Below the pieces are notes generated by a model, which saw nothing but the letters and a program-made list of their open reading frames with translations, was not told the origin of the DNA and made no database searches. From Parelaphostrongylus tenuis (Eukaryota > Nematoda > Chromadorea > Rhabditida > Metastrongylidae), in contig JAHQIW010004628.1 in assembly GCA_019055375.1 (NCBI GenBank), forward strand, positions 94,807-158,806: DNA of 64,000 nucleotides. Reading direction: 5' to 3'. The position numbers and the translations under genes are program-made. This document shows, piece after piece, positions 34,826-46,695 of the stretch; within the stretch, counting starts at the first letter, position 1; each line of letters starts with the position of its first letter.

Positions 34826-37800
34826 ATGAGCGAGGAGGAGGAAGAAGATCTTGGCATCAAACCGGTTGGTTTCTTCTATGATAACTCATAGGAGTCGTTG
34901 CATAACCCAATCGTCCAATCCGTTTAGGGGACAGTGATCGAGTCTAGCAAAGCGAACTACGTCGTCGTCAATCTACTCGGTGAAGGAGGATTTGGCGCCG
35001 TGTACAAGTAATCAGTATATATTTGTGAAATTTTAGAAAAGTGATTCAACTTAATTTATTCAGAGTACATGATCAAAAAGATGCGAGAAAAGAGTACGCA
35101 ATGAAAGTCGAGAAAAAGATCGAACAACGCCGGCATTCTAAATTGAAAATGGAGGTGAGTCGCTACAATAAGTCGCATTGAGCAGTTTTTTTCACCACGG
35201 AAGTTTTCATTTTAGTTTTCATGAAAGAAAACACAAATTGATTCGTCGAATAACATCCAAATTGTTGGAAATAGCTAGCGAGCGGAATTAATTCTTAACA
35301 TATACAGAAAACTGCGATAATCCATGATGAGTCAAGATTTTCAACACTCTTCCGACAACACCTATTTTCGTATTTTCTGCGCACTGGACGGCTTCCGCTC
35401 TTTCGCTCCGCTTAGCGTGAAGCCTATAGATGCCAGAGGGGTCACTCCGCAAGATTTTGTGTAGCTCCGTCCTTTTTCTTGAGTGATTCAGTTTTCCCTG
35501 CGTTTTGGATAGATTCCTGCTTTCCTTATCTTGTGCGCTTTCAAAGATCTTCTATACACCTTACCGTCTTCTGATTCATAGGAAAGTCTTGTTGTGAGAA
35601 AAGATACGCCCCTTTTACAATCTTGTGCCTTCAAGACTTCTAGGTGTTCTCATAAATTATGGCCCTAGAGCAATAAACACAAAATTTATTAATTAAAAGC
35701 GTGCCCAAGCCTGCTTCTTTATTATTCTGGTGATTGTGACATGATCATAGTCAAATCTTTGGCTAACATCTCGATAGTCCAATTCGATTTCTCTTCAACA
35801 GCTTCAGTGACGACCTCTCGGTCAATTTGGCGTGAGATGTTCCGAGCGCGGCTAGTCCTTCAAGTTGGCGCATCCAGCGCGAAATTCAACAAAAAATTCA
35901 AACGTTGTTTGCCTTAACACAAATCCTTGAGCCTTTGCACATTAATGTTCCCAAAAGCGGTCTGTGCATCACGTTCAAATTCGCGCTTGTAAAGCAGCAA
36001 TTGCTTCGTTGAGCGGCATGATGCGGTAAGTATAGAGGAATTTGGATACCAATAGGAAGCTTGGAAAATTCTGCACTAGGTCGCAGAAATGTTTTCAGGC
36101 CAATGGCTCATACATTGAATAGTGATATTGATTTGTATCCCCAAATATTCATATAGTGAAAACGAAGTTCGCTTGCAACACTCAAAGCACCACGTGAACT
36201 TTTCGAAGAGTTTTACGGAGGATAAATGTAAGGAAGCGAATCCAATGCAAGAACTGCTGTAATCTTCACGATAATTGTGATACCCTCTCTAGCACTTTAT
36301 TGATCCGTTTTACAATTTGTATTCCATTGCGAAGATCTCAGTGCTTCTAGCATTCAAATCGTCTTTGACCTTCCTTTTCAACGTGGTAGAATACTGATTA
36401 AGCGCGTCTCCTTGCAGTCTTGAGGATAGCCTGGCTGAGGCGTTTTGCATAGCAACTCTAATGACGGGTCGCGTCTATAAATAGGCTAAGTGGTCTTCCA
36501 CTAGTGACTGATAAGACGGAAATATCAAATTCTGCCCACTCTCTCAGTTTATAGTAAATTATGTTAACAAATTGTAGCTACTGTGGATAAAGCTTCTCAC
36601 ATATCGGCGACTTGCGGTGACGTCTTAGGAATTTCTAACGAGGACTTTTTTAGAGCTTACGTGAATTAGTCGTACCAAACAAATAAACCGTAGTGAAGAC
36701 GTACTAATCAAATACTCAACTGTAACACTATTGGTGATGTCTCCTATTCCAGATTGCAATACTTAAACTCGTAGCGGGTCAACGAAAACAATCACATTTC
36801 ACATCAATTATCGATCGAGGCAAAAAGGATACGTTCTTCTTTCTCGTCATGGAGTTGGTCGGTAAAAGTCTTGCCGATCTAAAAGCATTACGTCCGAACA
36901 AAGTACGTGAGCCTACACTTATCGCTGTCATTGTAGATTTTGCATAGATTTTTTTGTCTACAGGTGTTCACAGTGCCTACCAGTATGGGTGCAGGCATAC
37001 AGTGTCTGGAGGCATGTGAAGATTTACACAAGCACGGTTTTATACACCGTGATTTGAAGCCGGCCAACTACGCATGTGGTTTAGGAGACAAGAAAAGGGT
37101 GGTAAGAGTTTATATTCCACTACAGTAATGCAGTTATAACAGTACATAACGTATCTTGTCTGTTTGTCAAAAAGTCGATAAAATCATCACTTTGCTTTTT
37201 TGAGAATCAGTTTTCACTCAAGTGGTATCCTACTGTAAAGTAACGCTCGTGGTATTTGTCATCAGAAAAAAACACGAGAAAGTAGCCGATCCGAAAGCGT
37301 TACATATATTTATTAATCACTGGATACACGAAACTATCAGGAACATTTTCCAAGACAACTAAATTTGATCTCCTTGAAGATGGTTGGCATTGTGAATATC
37401 GGAATCAAGGGTTTCCTTGATACTCAATACACCGTAAAATCGCTGCAGGACCTCAAGCGAAATTATGAATTCTAAGAATTTCATTAGAAATTTCAGGTGT
37501 ATATACTTGATTTTGGAATTGCAAGAAAAATCACAAATGTGAAAGGCGAGCTAAAAGCACCACGACAAAGCGTTCGATTCAAGGTATCTGTTTGAGTTGA
37601 CCTTCAATCTCCGCTACTATAGAATCTGAACAATCACGTTGATACCCCTATACTCAATGTTTGCCTTTTATATGAGAGAAACAACGAAGTGTTGCTTCAT
37701 AAACGTAAAGGCAATTTGTAAAACATCTGTGTCATGTTTCGTGTTACTCTCCAAACCAGCCGCATGTTTATGAGGTTTCTAAAATCACATGAAGAGTAGT

Positions 37801-40800
37801 AATAGGGAACTTGCGTAATCTGAGAATGGCAAGCGACAAACTGTTTAGTTAAAAGTGATCAAAATCCCATTGAAATAAGTCTCGCTCTGAGCAATGAAAA
37901 AAAGGCAAAATCTATAGTTTGATAAAGAGGAGTAAAGCTAATAATATACATTTACGGTTTCAAAAAACTTCACGCTTTTGCTTCATAAGCTACCATATCT
38001 CACCAAATTAAGTGGATTTTGGCTCTTCAATTTAACGTTTTTCCTATGGCAATAGACTACTGAACATCCTTTTAATTAAGGGAACGATTCGATTCGCTTC
38101 CATGGCCTGTCACAGAAATGTTGAGATGGGCCCGAAAGACGACTGTGAATCGTGGTTTTACCTGTTACTGGATATAACTATCCCAGGAGGTTTATTCCTC
38201 GACAGAATTCTTTAACTTCATTATCTTCATCATACTTTATGAAAGAGATTGTAGGAAAAAAATATAAGTCAAAGTAATAACTAAGGAATAATCAGAAACA
38301 GTTGAATAGTAGCTAGGAAGCATTTGGGAAAATTATGGACATATATGGCAAAGCATTCACTGTGCATAAACTATCTGAACGAATTTTCTGTTTCACGGCT
38401 TTTCATCAAGGAATTGATGTCCTGACTCTTTGAGGACGAAGTGCTACAAAACGTGGCACGACGGCGGCGAAGTGTCTCACTCACTTACTGTAATTCATAG
38501 TTTCGCTCCTCTCCGCAGACTTTTATGAGAGTGCCCCACAATGGAACGAACGGAAATTACTAGATAATTTGAGACTTCAAAGGAACATTATCATCGAAGT
38601 AATGGAATATCACTGGAAGGCTTCCATAAGAATAAATTAAGTAAAAAGAACTTTTATATTCGAAAAATTCTAATGCATCACTGAGTGTAATTTGTTCAAA
38701 ACTTTGTTTTTACTTCTTATGAATAAAAAAATACAGGTATAGCAGGTATTTAACCGATGTTTAGGCGGTTTAGCACCCTGTTTAGCACCTTTTTTGCCAC
38801 CCTATAGTCAAATATGGGCGGCCACAGTCTCTCCAGTGGCTCAACAGGACCACTCTTAGACCAACATGAATCGAAGGTTTTCATACCGGGATTGCACTTC
38901 TGCAAGGATCAAAAGCGGCATTTTTGGCCTCCGAAGTCCAGTGATTTTGTGTTTTGTGTAACTTCGTCAGAAGATAATTGAGTAATACTTTTTGAAAACA
39001 CGGAACATGTACTATCTATGGTGAAACGATGAAATAAATATGACAAAAAGCGAAGAAAATGGAAAGTTAAGAAGAAATAAAGCAAACGGACAAAGAAGCG
39101 TTAACATTGCTAGTCATTACACCCCCCGAAGCTCTATATGAAAACCTGATTTTACAGGATTATTATGGAAATCCAAAAATGAGAAGAATGACGTACTAAA
39201 AGTAAAGGAGCAAATGCGCGCTGAAAAAAGGGTAAGTGCCGATATTATCATTTCCAGAGAACTGCGAAGCACAAATGCCAAAATTGCATCTGCTCAGAAA
39301 AGTTGTTGAAATAATTCCATCATAGGATCCATATACCTGTTATGTTTAGGCATTTATTGATTGACTTGGGGCCTGCGTTAGTATCATCAAAGGATCAGAA
39401 TAGTTGCATGGTGCTTTTTCGTTCAATCAGTTCCTCGGGGATTTACCCCTGTATAGAGAAAGCGACAACAAACTTTTTACATTCAGCGTACTGTAAAACA
39501 ATCATCGTGATGTTCTTTTAGAATGTTCAATCATCGTATGCATGGGTATGTCTGTTACCTGGACATATGTAATTTTTTGTCACTCGATTCAATCGACTAT
39601 TCTGAGATTTCTGTCAAGATCACAGTGCATATGAGCTTTTTATGTGATCTGTATAGGTACTTATACAGTGCAGAATACGCGTTTCGGCTTTCTGGCCTCG
39701 TCAGTTGCACGGTGCCTTTTCGTTCAGTCAGTACCTCGGGGATCTCTTTTCAGATTATATTGTTCTCGAGCGAGTTCTCAAAATAGTCGATGGCATCATT
39801 TATTGCATATGCCCACGTGACAATCATACACATGTATTCGACAATAAGAGGAAAAAAAACCTTACGGTAAATGTTTGCGTTGAGTGCTTGGTTGTCGCTT
39901 CCTCTAAACAATGGTAGATCCCCGAGGAATCGACTGAACGAAAAGGCACCGTGACACTGACGAGGCTGGAAGGCCGAAACACGTGTCTTTCACGGTTTAG
40001 GTGAAAACATCATAAAAGGCTCAAAACGCGTTGTCAAATTATAGTGTTTGAGAGCGAGGTCTTAAAATAGTCAACTGCATTGATTGATCACGGTTGTGCT
40101 TTTATAGGACGAAAACAAACGCTTTTTTTGTTTATTTTTCGGGTGTTACGCTTACTAGTGCTCACAATCACTATCTTCATCATCATAGCCAAGTTCGTTG
40201 TCTCAATCATTTCTGAAAATCGTATAATCAAACGCAATACTTTAGGATGCTGCTCTCGGTGGTGTTCCATGTAAAGAAGAACTTAGCAAAATGCTCGATT
40301 ACATTGACAGCTTGAAATATCACGATCACGTCGACTACGACTTTATCTACAAATTATCAGAACAGGTTCGAAAAATATCAGTTCGATAATATACCTTTAT
40401 TTCGAAAGCTTTATTAAGACCATGCTTGAATCTCAATAGATCCTTTCATTATTATTAGAGCCAACTTGTTATGTGGTCTAAAGTTCGATAATAGTTTTCA
40501 CTATTGATCTAGTATGGAGTCATCGACTATGATTTATCCCTATTTATTCCCTCAACAGGAGAAAGTATAGCGCAGTGACTAGAGGTGCTCGGTAATACAC
40601 ACATGATTAGGGTTTGGCACTGTACCTCAAGCATGCCAAATTTTCTATCTTCCACGGACCGGCGCCATTAAAACCAGATCCTTTTGGGAATAAATACACT
40701 GTTATGCCGTCAAACCTGGTCATTTGAAGATCTATGCTCACATCTAATAAAGCTGATATGACGCAATTGAAAAAGTGTGATACACGAAACAGATGGAGGA

Positions 40801-41593
40801 GAAGAACAGTGAAGCGGTATTTGAAAGAATGTAAGCGCCTTCTTGGAACACTGGAGGATGGCTGGACGTGCTTCTGGCTAACGTCAATCCATGCGCATCC
40901 GAAGATATCAATGACTTTGAAATCACGAAGTAGGTCTTGAGTACTTCTACATGTTCGTAGTAGATCACCACCACAGAGAACATATGCGGTATAGAGATGC
41001 GAATAGAAACTGTGGTGGGGATCTTACTATTAGTGAAGACTGGCCGGTCCAAGTTCAGAATAAGTAAGGTACATGAAACTGAATGAATGCACAAATTAAG
41101 CAAAGCGTTTTTTTCATGAAATTCTAGAATTACCATGTCGTAAAAGTAGAGTTTAATGAAATCAATCAACCACGTAGAACGGCAGCATACAAAGACTGAG
41201 ATAAGTCAAATTTAAAGGATTTTTTTTTCAAATTTTTTACCGACCCGCTTTCCAATCTACTGTGCAGATCTAAGCATTCCTGCATTCTATTTCTTCTTCC
41301 CACCCATAAAGCGAATAACCAATGAAGTAGAAGTTCTAATGAATCCAGAGCATGATTGAACTTAATGGTGTGCTTTTGAAGATGGCATCACTGCCACTGC
41401 TCCGCTCCACCGCACTTTTCATGAAATACTCACGAAACCGGAAACACGGTGTTTTTACATTTTGTGAGTGACTGTAGTTTTATAGGGAGCGAAATCAGCA
41501 GGAGGCGACATCAAGGACCCGTATGATTGGGAGAAAACCGTCGAGACGTACTGCTACCACTACTGTGAAGGCGCCGTAAATGCCGAGCCATAA
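34826..41593 (+). CDS. tau-tubulin-kinase-like (TTBKL, CK1 superfamily) protein kinase
   Basis: Ten exons: 34826-34864, 34928-35007, 35064-35154, 36753-36902, 36964-37101, 37497-37583, 38081-38189, 39158-39231, 40246-40365 and 41486-41593 (TAA). All are GT-AG, phases agree throughout, and the total is 996 bp for 331 residues, the usual size of nematode TTBKL kinases. Visible motifs in order: glycine loop LLGEGGFGAVYK (residues 29-40), ATP lysine in EYAMKVEKK, catalytic loop HGFIHRDLKPANYACG, metal-binding DFGIARK, activation segment end GTIRFASMACHRN, EMGPKDDCESWFYLLLD, and the family tail YIDSLKYHDHVDYDFIY and DPYDWEK. Nothing essential is missing, so it should be an active Ser/Thr kinase. 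In C. elegans this family is greatly expanded and many members are sperm-enriched; expression here is unknown. Introns 3, 8 and 9 are swollen by a mariner remnant, ribozyme-bearing repeats and other repeats. There is no obvious signal peptide or membrane segment. Confidence 0.93.
35690..36020 (-). mobile_element. mariner transposase remnant in kinase intron 3
   Basis: Minus strand pieces: FRAGCANLKD, PRSEHLTPN and LDYREMLAKDLTMIMSQS resemble the 'RW..FR.GD..L.DEPRSGRP...D...L...V......T...LA..L.V...T' HTH region of mariners, broken by stops. A different, older subfamily from the 8-, 20- and 26-kb elements. The stretch 35640-35700 before it belongs to the foldback family of 51085-51665. Confidence 0.45.
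39668..39713 (-). ncRNA. hammerhead ribozyme (intact core)
   Basis: Minus strand: stem I GTGCAA, CTGACGA (39704-39698), stem II GGC/GCC with loop CAGAAA, GAAA, stem III ACGCGT (self-complementary), GTA site, then TTCTGCAC closing stem I with a one-base bulge. Confidence 0.75.
39948..39996 (+). ncRNA. hammerhead ribozyme (intact core), sense in kinase intron 8
   Basis: Stem I ACCGTGACA (39948-39956), CTGACGA 39957-39963, stem II GGC/GCC with loop TGGAAG, GAAA 39976-39979, stem III ACACGTGT, GTC site ending at 39987, stem I partner TTTCACGGT (39988-39996), giving eight of nine pairs. This is the most complete hammerhead in the window and lies on the transcribed strand of the kinase gene, 249 bases before exon 9. 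Confidence 0.88.
40385..40490 (+). repeat. 5' leader of a hammerhead element (solo)
   Basis: ATATACCTTTATTTCGAAAG through GAGCCAACTTGTTATGTGGTCT matches the left leader and outer arm of the elements at 25422 and 54298. The ribozyme part is absent. It lies in kinase intron 9. Confidence 0.65.
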
Positions 41594-41988
41594 AAACAAT
41601 TTTGAATACTCTCAAGCGTTACTGAATCACCGAACTGTTTTTGGATGAGCCTTGTATTCATCTAGTTTTTTGTTACTCAATATTTTTCGCACAGCTATGT
41701 ACCCTAACTGCTATAATATACCCAATAATAGAGTGCGCTACCTTTAGATCCAGTTACGCTGACAACTACTAGATGCTTTAAGTCGAAATAAGATTTTTTA
41801 TTTAACTGCTTTATTAGCACTATTATGATGTTGTAATCACGTATGCGAGGATGCTGAGTGATATGCAAACTCTCGACATCAGAAGGAAGTTGAACCCTTG
41901 TTTCACCCTAAATGGCCTTATGTTACCACCACTCCACTGAAATTTTTGTTCTCCTCATGTTTAACATTTTTAATAAGACTCGTGACGG

Positions 41989-42061
41989 GCCTCGATAGCT
42001 CAGTTGGAAGAGCGTTAGACTTAAGTTTTGAAGGTCTCCAGTTCGATCCTGGTTCGGGGCA
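41989..42061 (+). tRNA. tRNA with tRNA-Phe body and UAA anticodon
   Basis: 73 nt. Acceptor GCCTCGA/TCGGGGC (one G-U), discriminator A, D-arm GCTC/GAGC with AGTTGGAA loop, anticodon arm TTAGA-CTTAAGT-TTTGA (two G-U pairs), variable loop AGGTC, T-arm with TTCGATC loop (its outer pair T-T is mismatched). The body is that of metazoan tRNA-Phe, whose loop is CTGAAGA (anticodon GAA); here it is CTTAAGT, anticodon UAA. UAA would read UUA (Leu), but real Leu tRNAs have a long variable arm. Either a tRNA-Phe pseudogene or a recoded paralogue. Confidence 0.85.
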
Positions 42062-42065
42062 GTCG

Positions 42066-42069
42066 TTTT
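42066..42069 (+). terminator. RNA polymerase III terminator of the tRNA
   Basis: TTTT begins five bases after the tRNA 3' end. Confidence 0.6.
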
Positions 42070-43060
42070 GATCACAGAGGATGCACCACTTTATGTTCTT
42101 TGTGCATGTTTTAGTACGAATTAGCCCAGGGAAGAAACACACCTCATAATTCAGGATACAGAATAGTTTTCCAATGGGAGATCCAAGGATGAGAGAAAAA
42201 ACAGAGGATGAAGCATTTGAGACTGATCAATTCGCGTAGGCTGTGCCATGCTGTGGACTTTATTGAACTCGTTATAAATGACTGAATGATCATCATGGCC
42301 TCACTACATATGGGCATTAGACTAGCACGTAGCGGATAAATAGTTCTATTCAGTCAGCGTTTCGCAACATCGTCTTTACTAAAATCGCGTTAATCGGAGC
42401 CGTTTATATACACACAGGTGGTCGTTTGCATCAAAGTTCTCAAATCGAATGGAATCTGAGGCGGCAGAGCACCATTTGAGCGAGTGTTTGCTGAATGTGG
42501 TTGAATAGTTCTGACGTTTTAATGCAGTGTGACAAAGTGATCAAGTGATGAGAGCCCCAATCAAAACAGCAGAATCCGGGAGTGGCTTCACTTATACCAC
42601 GAAATCTGATCACACATTTGGTAAGATGTCCTTAACTGATTCCAGAGAAAAAGCAGTCACCAATGGCCTCCAGTGTTTGTAGTAATACAGAATTTCAGCT
42701 TTCAAATGTGAAAATAGGACCTAATTATTTTGTCAATACTCATAACAACGAGTGAACGCTAAAATCTAGTTCATTCAGATATTATTAATTTGTATCCCAC
42801 GGGTAACACCTGCGCTGCAGATATCATTTTTATCCGTAAACCCAAAAAATCTTAACTTTAACGTTTTTATGCGGTGTTCAGCAAGCGCTGTAGATTTCCG
42901 AATAACAGATGTTCGATTTTCTTGTCACCTTTAATTTCTTCCGACCGAATCTCATGATAACTTGAATCAACTCTCGTCAAAGTCCAGCTTCTCATGTGGC
43001 TTGTCAGTGATAGACTTCGACTGGTACCCATTGAATCAAACACAATTACAATAACAAACA
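42070..43060. other. intergenic, no gene seen
   Basis: AT-rich sequence with fragments of dispersed repeats; no ORF with supporting features. Confidence 0.45.
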
Positions 43061-43065
43061 AGAAA

Positions 43066-43345
43066 CCAAAATAATTCCAAAAAAAGAATGTCTAAAGCCT
43101 AAACGAGGTTGGTACGCCATGGCCATACACCGGTGTTTCGGAGGTTTCGGCCTTCTCGTCAGTGACCCCCGCTCCTCATTAAGCCCTGCATTGTAGCAAG
43201 GAGGGAGGCGTAAGTGGTGATGGCATAGTGTACAATAACACTGGTCCATCATCACTGTTCAGTCGATGGATTTCGGCTGTTAGATCAAAATCGATCCATA
43301 AGATCGACTGTTTTTGCGAGGCTTCTAAAACAGTCGATCTTATCT
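43066..43345. mobile_element. hammerhead-bearing repeat, single-arm copy
   Basis: Matches 10311-10576 along its length: leader CCAAAATAATTCC...GCCTAAACGAG, ribozyme arm, GCAAGGAGGGAGGCG, and CATAGTGTACAATRACACTG. The right end has a hairpin (AAGATCGACTGTTTTTGCGA and complement to 43342). Confidence 0.7.
43118..43170 (-). ncRNA. hammerhead ribozyme (intact core)
   Basis: Minus strand: stem I GGTCA, CTGACGA (43162-43156), stem II GAAGG/CCTCC (one mismatch) with loop CCGAAA, GAAA, self-complementary stem III ACACCGGTGT, GTA site (A at 43126), stem I partner TGGCC, giving five pairs. It keeps the core that its paralogue at 10.4 kb has lost. Confidence 0.75.
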
Positions 43346-45189
43346 AACAAGAAACTTTTTTTTTTATATAAGCCTCTGCGGCCATGACGCTGAAGCGCCA
43401 ACAAATAAGCTTCTGTAACAAGCTCGTAGTACTTGAGGATCCGGCGAATTATATTTCGCTGTAAAGATCATTGTTAAACTGCGAGATATGCATAACACAT
43501 TTTTGGATCAAAGCACCTATTCAGAAATGCTAAGATTTGATAAGATAATATGTCCGTTCAGGATAAAATAAATAGTGCTTTGACACAAGCTTCACTGGTA
43601 TCAAAAACTTCATTCAAATATAGTTCAATCACTGAATCACTGAAAGTTGATAGTAAAACTTTGATTGCGCCCTGACCGCCGCCAGCCAAAATGGCGCCAT
43701 CCGCACAGGGATATAGTGACCATTAGTAGCATAGAACAAAACTGGAACGGCTTGACTATATAGTGTGCGTTGGCTGCACGTTCGACAATGGTCTTCGATT
43801 CTCATATTTCGAGCAGCACTGGAGACCTGCATCTACTACTTCTGAAGCAGAAATGATGAGCTCACATTTAGATTTATGTGAAGCCGATGGAAATAACCTC
43901 AAAAGCTGGCGTGATTCATAGTTTAACACAATTAACTATGTCTTCACGCAAAAGACGTCATCATTTGAAAAGAAAAGCAGTTAAAATGTTTAAGGGAACA
44001 CCTAAGAGCTCATGAAAATTACAAAGTAAAGAACTTTCCAGTTCTCCCCAGACAACTAGTTTCTTACTCGCATTTCTTCTGACCCATGACATCCTATGAC
44101 TTTTTATCCGAAGTGCTGTGTTGCAAAGCCACAGTGAGAATATCGCACAACGGGGGGCCAAATTCAGCTTCAGTAATATCCGTTTTCCACAGATCACAAC
44201 TTTCTTCAAAACCTTCTTCAAATGTATAACTTCACTGCTACGGCGTTCAACCAGCTAATTAAAACCATTGTAAATTCCAATGACTAGCTGTGACCTACAC
44301 AGACGATGATGGAGAGCGGAATAGTCATCCTAATTTTACCAACTGCCTACTAAGCGAAACCGACAAAATATATTCATTCCGGTTGATGAAATTCTTGAAT
44401 ATCCAATCTTTTCAAATGAAAATCACAAGCATTTCAGCAATCTCTGTTGGCATATGCTTCTTAAGTGATATTTTAGCAGAATTTCTTGTTTCTAAGAAAT
44501 GAGCGAAGTATAGAATAGAAAATACTAGAATTTTTTGCAGCTTTCTATCCCATTCAATGCCATAGTAACATTAGTCCTTACATTTCACTCTAGGTAATTT
44601 GGCATCACCACATATCTCAATGATGAGGCTCAAATTCTCAGAAACACTGACATCTCTAAGTATGAAAAATATGGAAAAAGTACAAAATGTCAAATGAAAT
44701 TTTTACATGTGAAATAAGCTCACTTAGTTATACGAAAAATATTGGGTGATATGCGAAAGTGTGATACTAATGTAGGAGATGAGCACGGGCTTTCACGTCT
44801 TCCAGGGTGTGGTGATACAACTCTGCCACTGAGGCCATTGATCAGTAATCACTCCTATTGCAATAAAAGGTTACAAAATGGGATGTAGTTGGTATCTTCT
44901 TCTAAACATTAGAGTGGTCAGTCCAAAAATGACTAATTAGCGGACAATTCTAACACGCGAGTGGAGAAGAGTCTCATCGTTTCTCTTACCATTGCTTTGT
45001 TCAACAGCGCCTTATGGAACGCCACAGCCAAGCTATCCTCGAGATTGCAAGGGGACTCGGGTCAACCAGTATTTTGCGACGTTCAAGAAGAAGACGAATA
45101 AACGAATAGAAATTAAAAGTACTGGGATTTGCACAGTGAAGAAAAAACTTTGAAACGGATTAAACAAAGTGCCTAAAAAGTAAATAAAT
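43346..45189. other. intergenic, no gene seen
   Basis: Short ORFs only. 45000-45120 contains a fragment of the repeat shared with 880-1140 and 62600-62850. Confidence 0.4.
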
Positions 45190-46289
45190 ATCTTGAGTTA
45201 AAGAGGAATGGGTCAGAGTTAGGAATATGCGTCTATTCTAAAGGAGCACTCCACAAATTGATGAGTACGAACTTTATGAAAGCTTACTAGTACCATACTA
45301 ATACACCTTCATATAAGCTGCTAGACAGCATCAGAACGTATTCTGACGCTGTCTACCTCTTTCTCAAACGTAAATTAGCAACTTGTAAGCTCGGATCACG
45401 TAGTTTCATCTCCCATATTTCGTAAGTCCTATGTTTATAATAAAGTGCCCAAATACTCTCGTGACTAGCGTATCGTGGATGACCTCTCTTTGTGTCAGTC
45501 GTGTGATCCAGCTTGTTTTGGTGTTTGGCCTTATCACGTGAAGTTGCTGTCAATGTATGCTTTCTTACTTCATTCTGGAATCTCCAGCTTTAGCTTTGAC
45601 TTTATTATACTATAGCCTAAAACCCGCTCTCTGAGAAAGTGCATATAAATGGACCGAAGGTTGATCCGAAGCTCCTCGATTACCTCTTCGGCTCGACTTC
45701 GACTTGCGCTCCACTTCGATTTACACTTCTTACGCTTATTGTGTCATGTAATTGTAACCACCCTATGTAACCCATGTTTATTTTTTGTTTGTAGTGTTAT
45801 TATAGAGATAAAACGATAATCCAAGACAAGGAGTACAGTACAAAAGTATCATATCAAAAGTTCCGCGTGGCTTAACAACTCTGGAAAATTCAACATAACC
45901 ATTGAGCAGCCTGTGCTAAAAAGTATCTTTTAGATGTCGTACATTGAGACAATATGTTTCAAAAAAACAAAATTGTACAACAAATTGTACAAAAATTGTA
46001 CCAAGAGCCTGCAAGGGCTGAATAGGAGCTTGTTTAGCACTGTGTATAAGTACCGTAACAGATCTCATAACAGGCTCAAACATATTATCATACACAAGAA
46101 CTATTGGAAATGCGTTGTTATCCCATGGTTGGATGTTTATATTACAGAGTAGAGATTCAGCACAACTGAGCGTTCTTTCTACCAAAAATTTGTAAAAAGA
46201 AGTTCTTTTATAGTAATCCATCTCTCGTAGCGAAGAGCTCCGCTTAGGAACAAATTATTACTATTGAATTCCTTTTTATTTAGCTGTTT

Positions 46290-46695
46290 TCTACCGGTGA
46301 TATAATTTTATAATATATCCATCTATGTAGAGTGATGTGCACAACTTTACGTGAGTTCGGGATTAGAGCCCATTTTTCACCCTATACGGGGCCGGTTACT
46401 CAAACTGTTGCACTGCCGACGCTGTTTTGACGCCACTCTTTCTACGCTACAGCGACATCTATCTGTCAGCAACCAACCGTCAACGGTATGGCACGGGTAG
46501 TCGCTATCGACATTGCACCAAGTCACGCTGACTAACGCGTTACAGCGTAGAAAGAGTGGTGTCATAACAGGCGTGGACCTGTGCACCGATTTGAGCACGC
46601 GCTTTCGGAAGGAGTGTAATGTGGGTTTGAGTCTCAGCTGACGCAAAAGTTTTTTTACATCACTCTCAGATCAATGAGTGTAATATAATATCTTG
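46290..46695. repeat. tRNA-like element, full palindrome (copy e)
   Basis: Both arms hold a tRNA-like core in opposite orientation: minus-strand core at 46340-46430 and plus-strand core at about 46560-46640 (box B-like GGGTTTGAGTCTC). They are joined by inner arms CACTCTTTCTACGCTACAGC and GTTACAGCGTAGAAAGAGTG around a 65-bp centre. Ends are GGTGATATAATTTTATAATA and the diverged complement. Absent from the paralogous site near 17.25 kb. Confidence 0.7.

Larger units (their letters stand above)
39395..40030. mobile_element. hammerhead-bearing inverted-repeat element in kinase intron 8
   Basis: Left-arm sequences occur twice (GGTGCTTTTTCGTTCAATCA at 39411 and GGTGCCTTTTCGTTCAGTCA at 39711, each followed by CCTCGGGGAT). 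The inverted partner is 39915-39996 (GATCCCCGAG...GAACGAAAAGGCACCGTG). A further inverted pair is CTGTATAGAGAAAGCGACAA at 39450 against TTGTCGCTTCCTCTA at 39893. The exact ends and target duplication are unclear. Intact ribozymes are present on both strands. Confidence 0.65.

Noticed and set aside
38519..38598. Open, phase-compatible candidate exon of the kinase
   Set aside because: The exon at 39158-39231 fits the same phase and restores the family motif (GG.L.W..K...DVL..K); the earlier candidate does not.
40744..41169. 141-codon ORF on the minus strand
   Set aside because: Within kinase intron 9; no recognisable motif.
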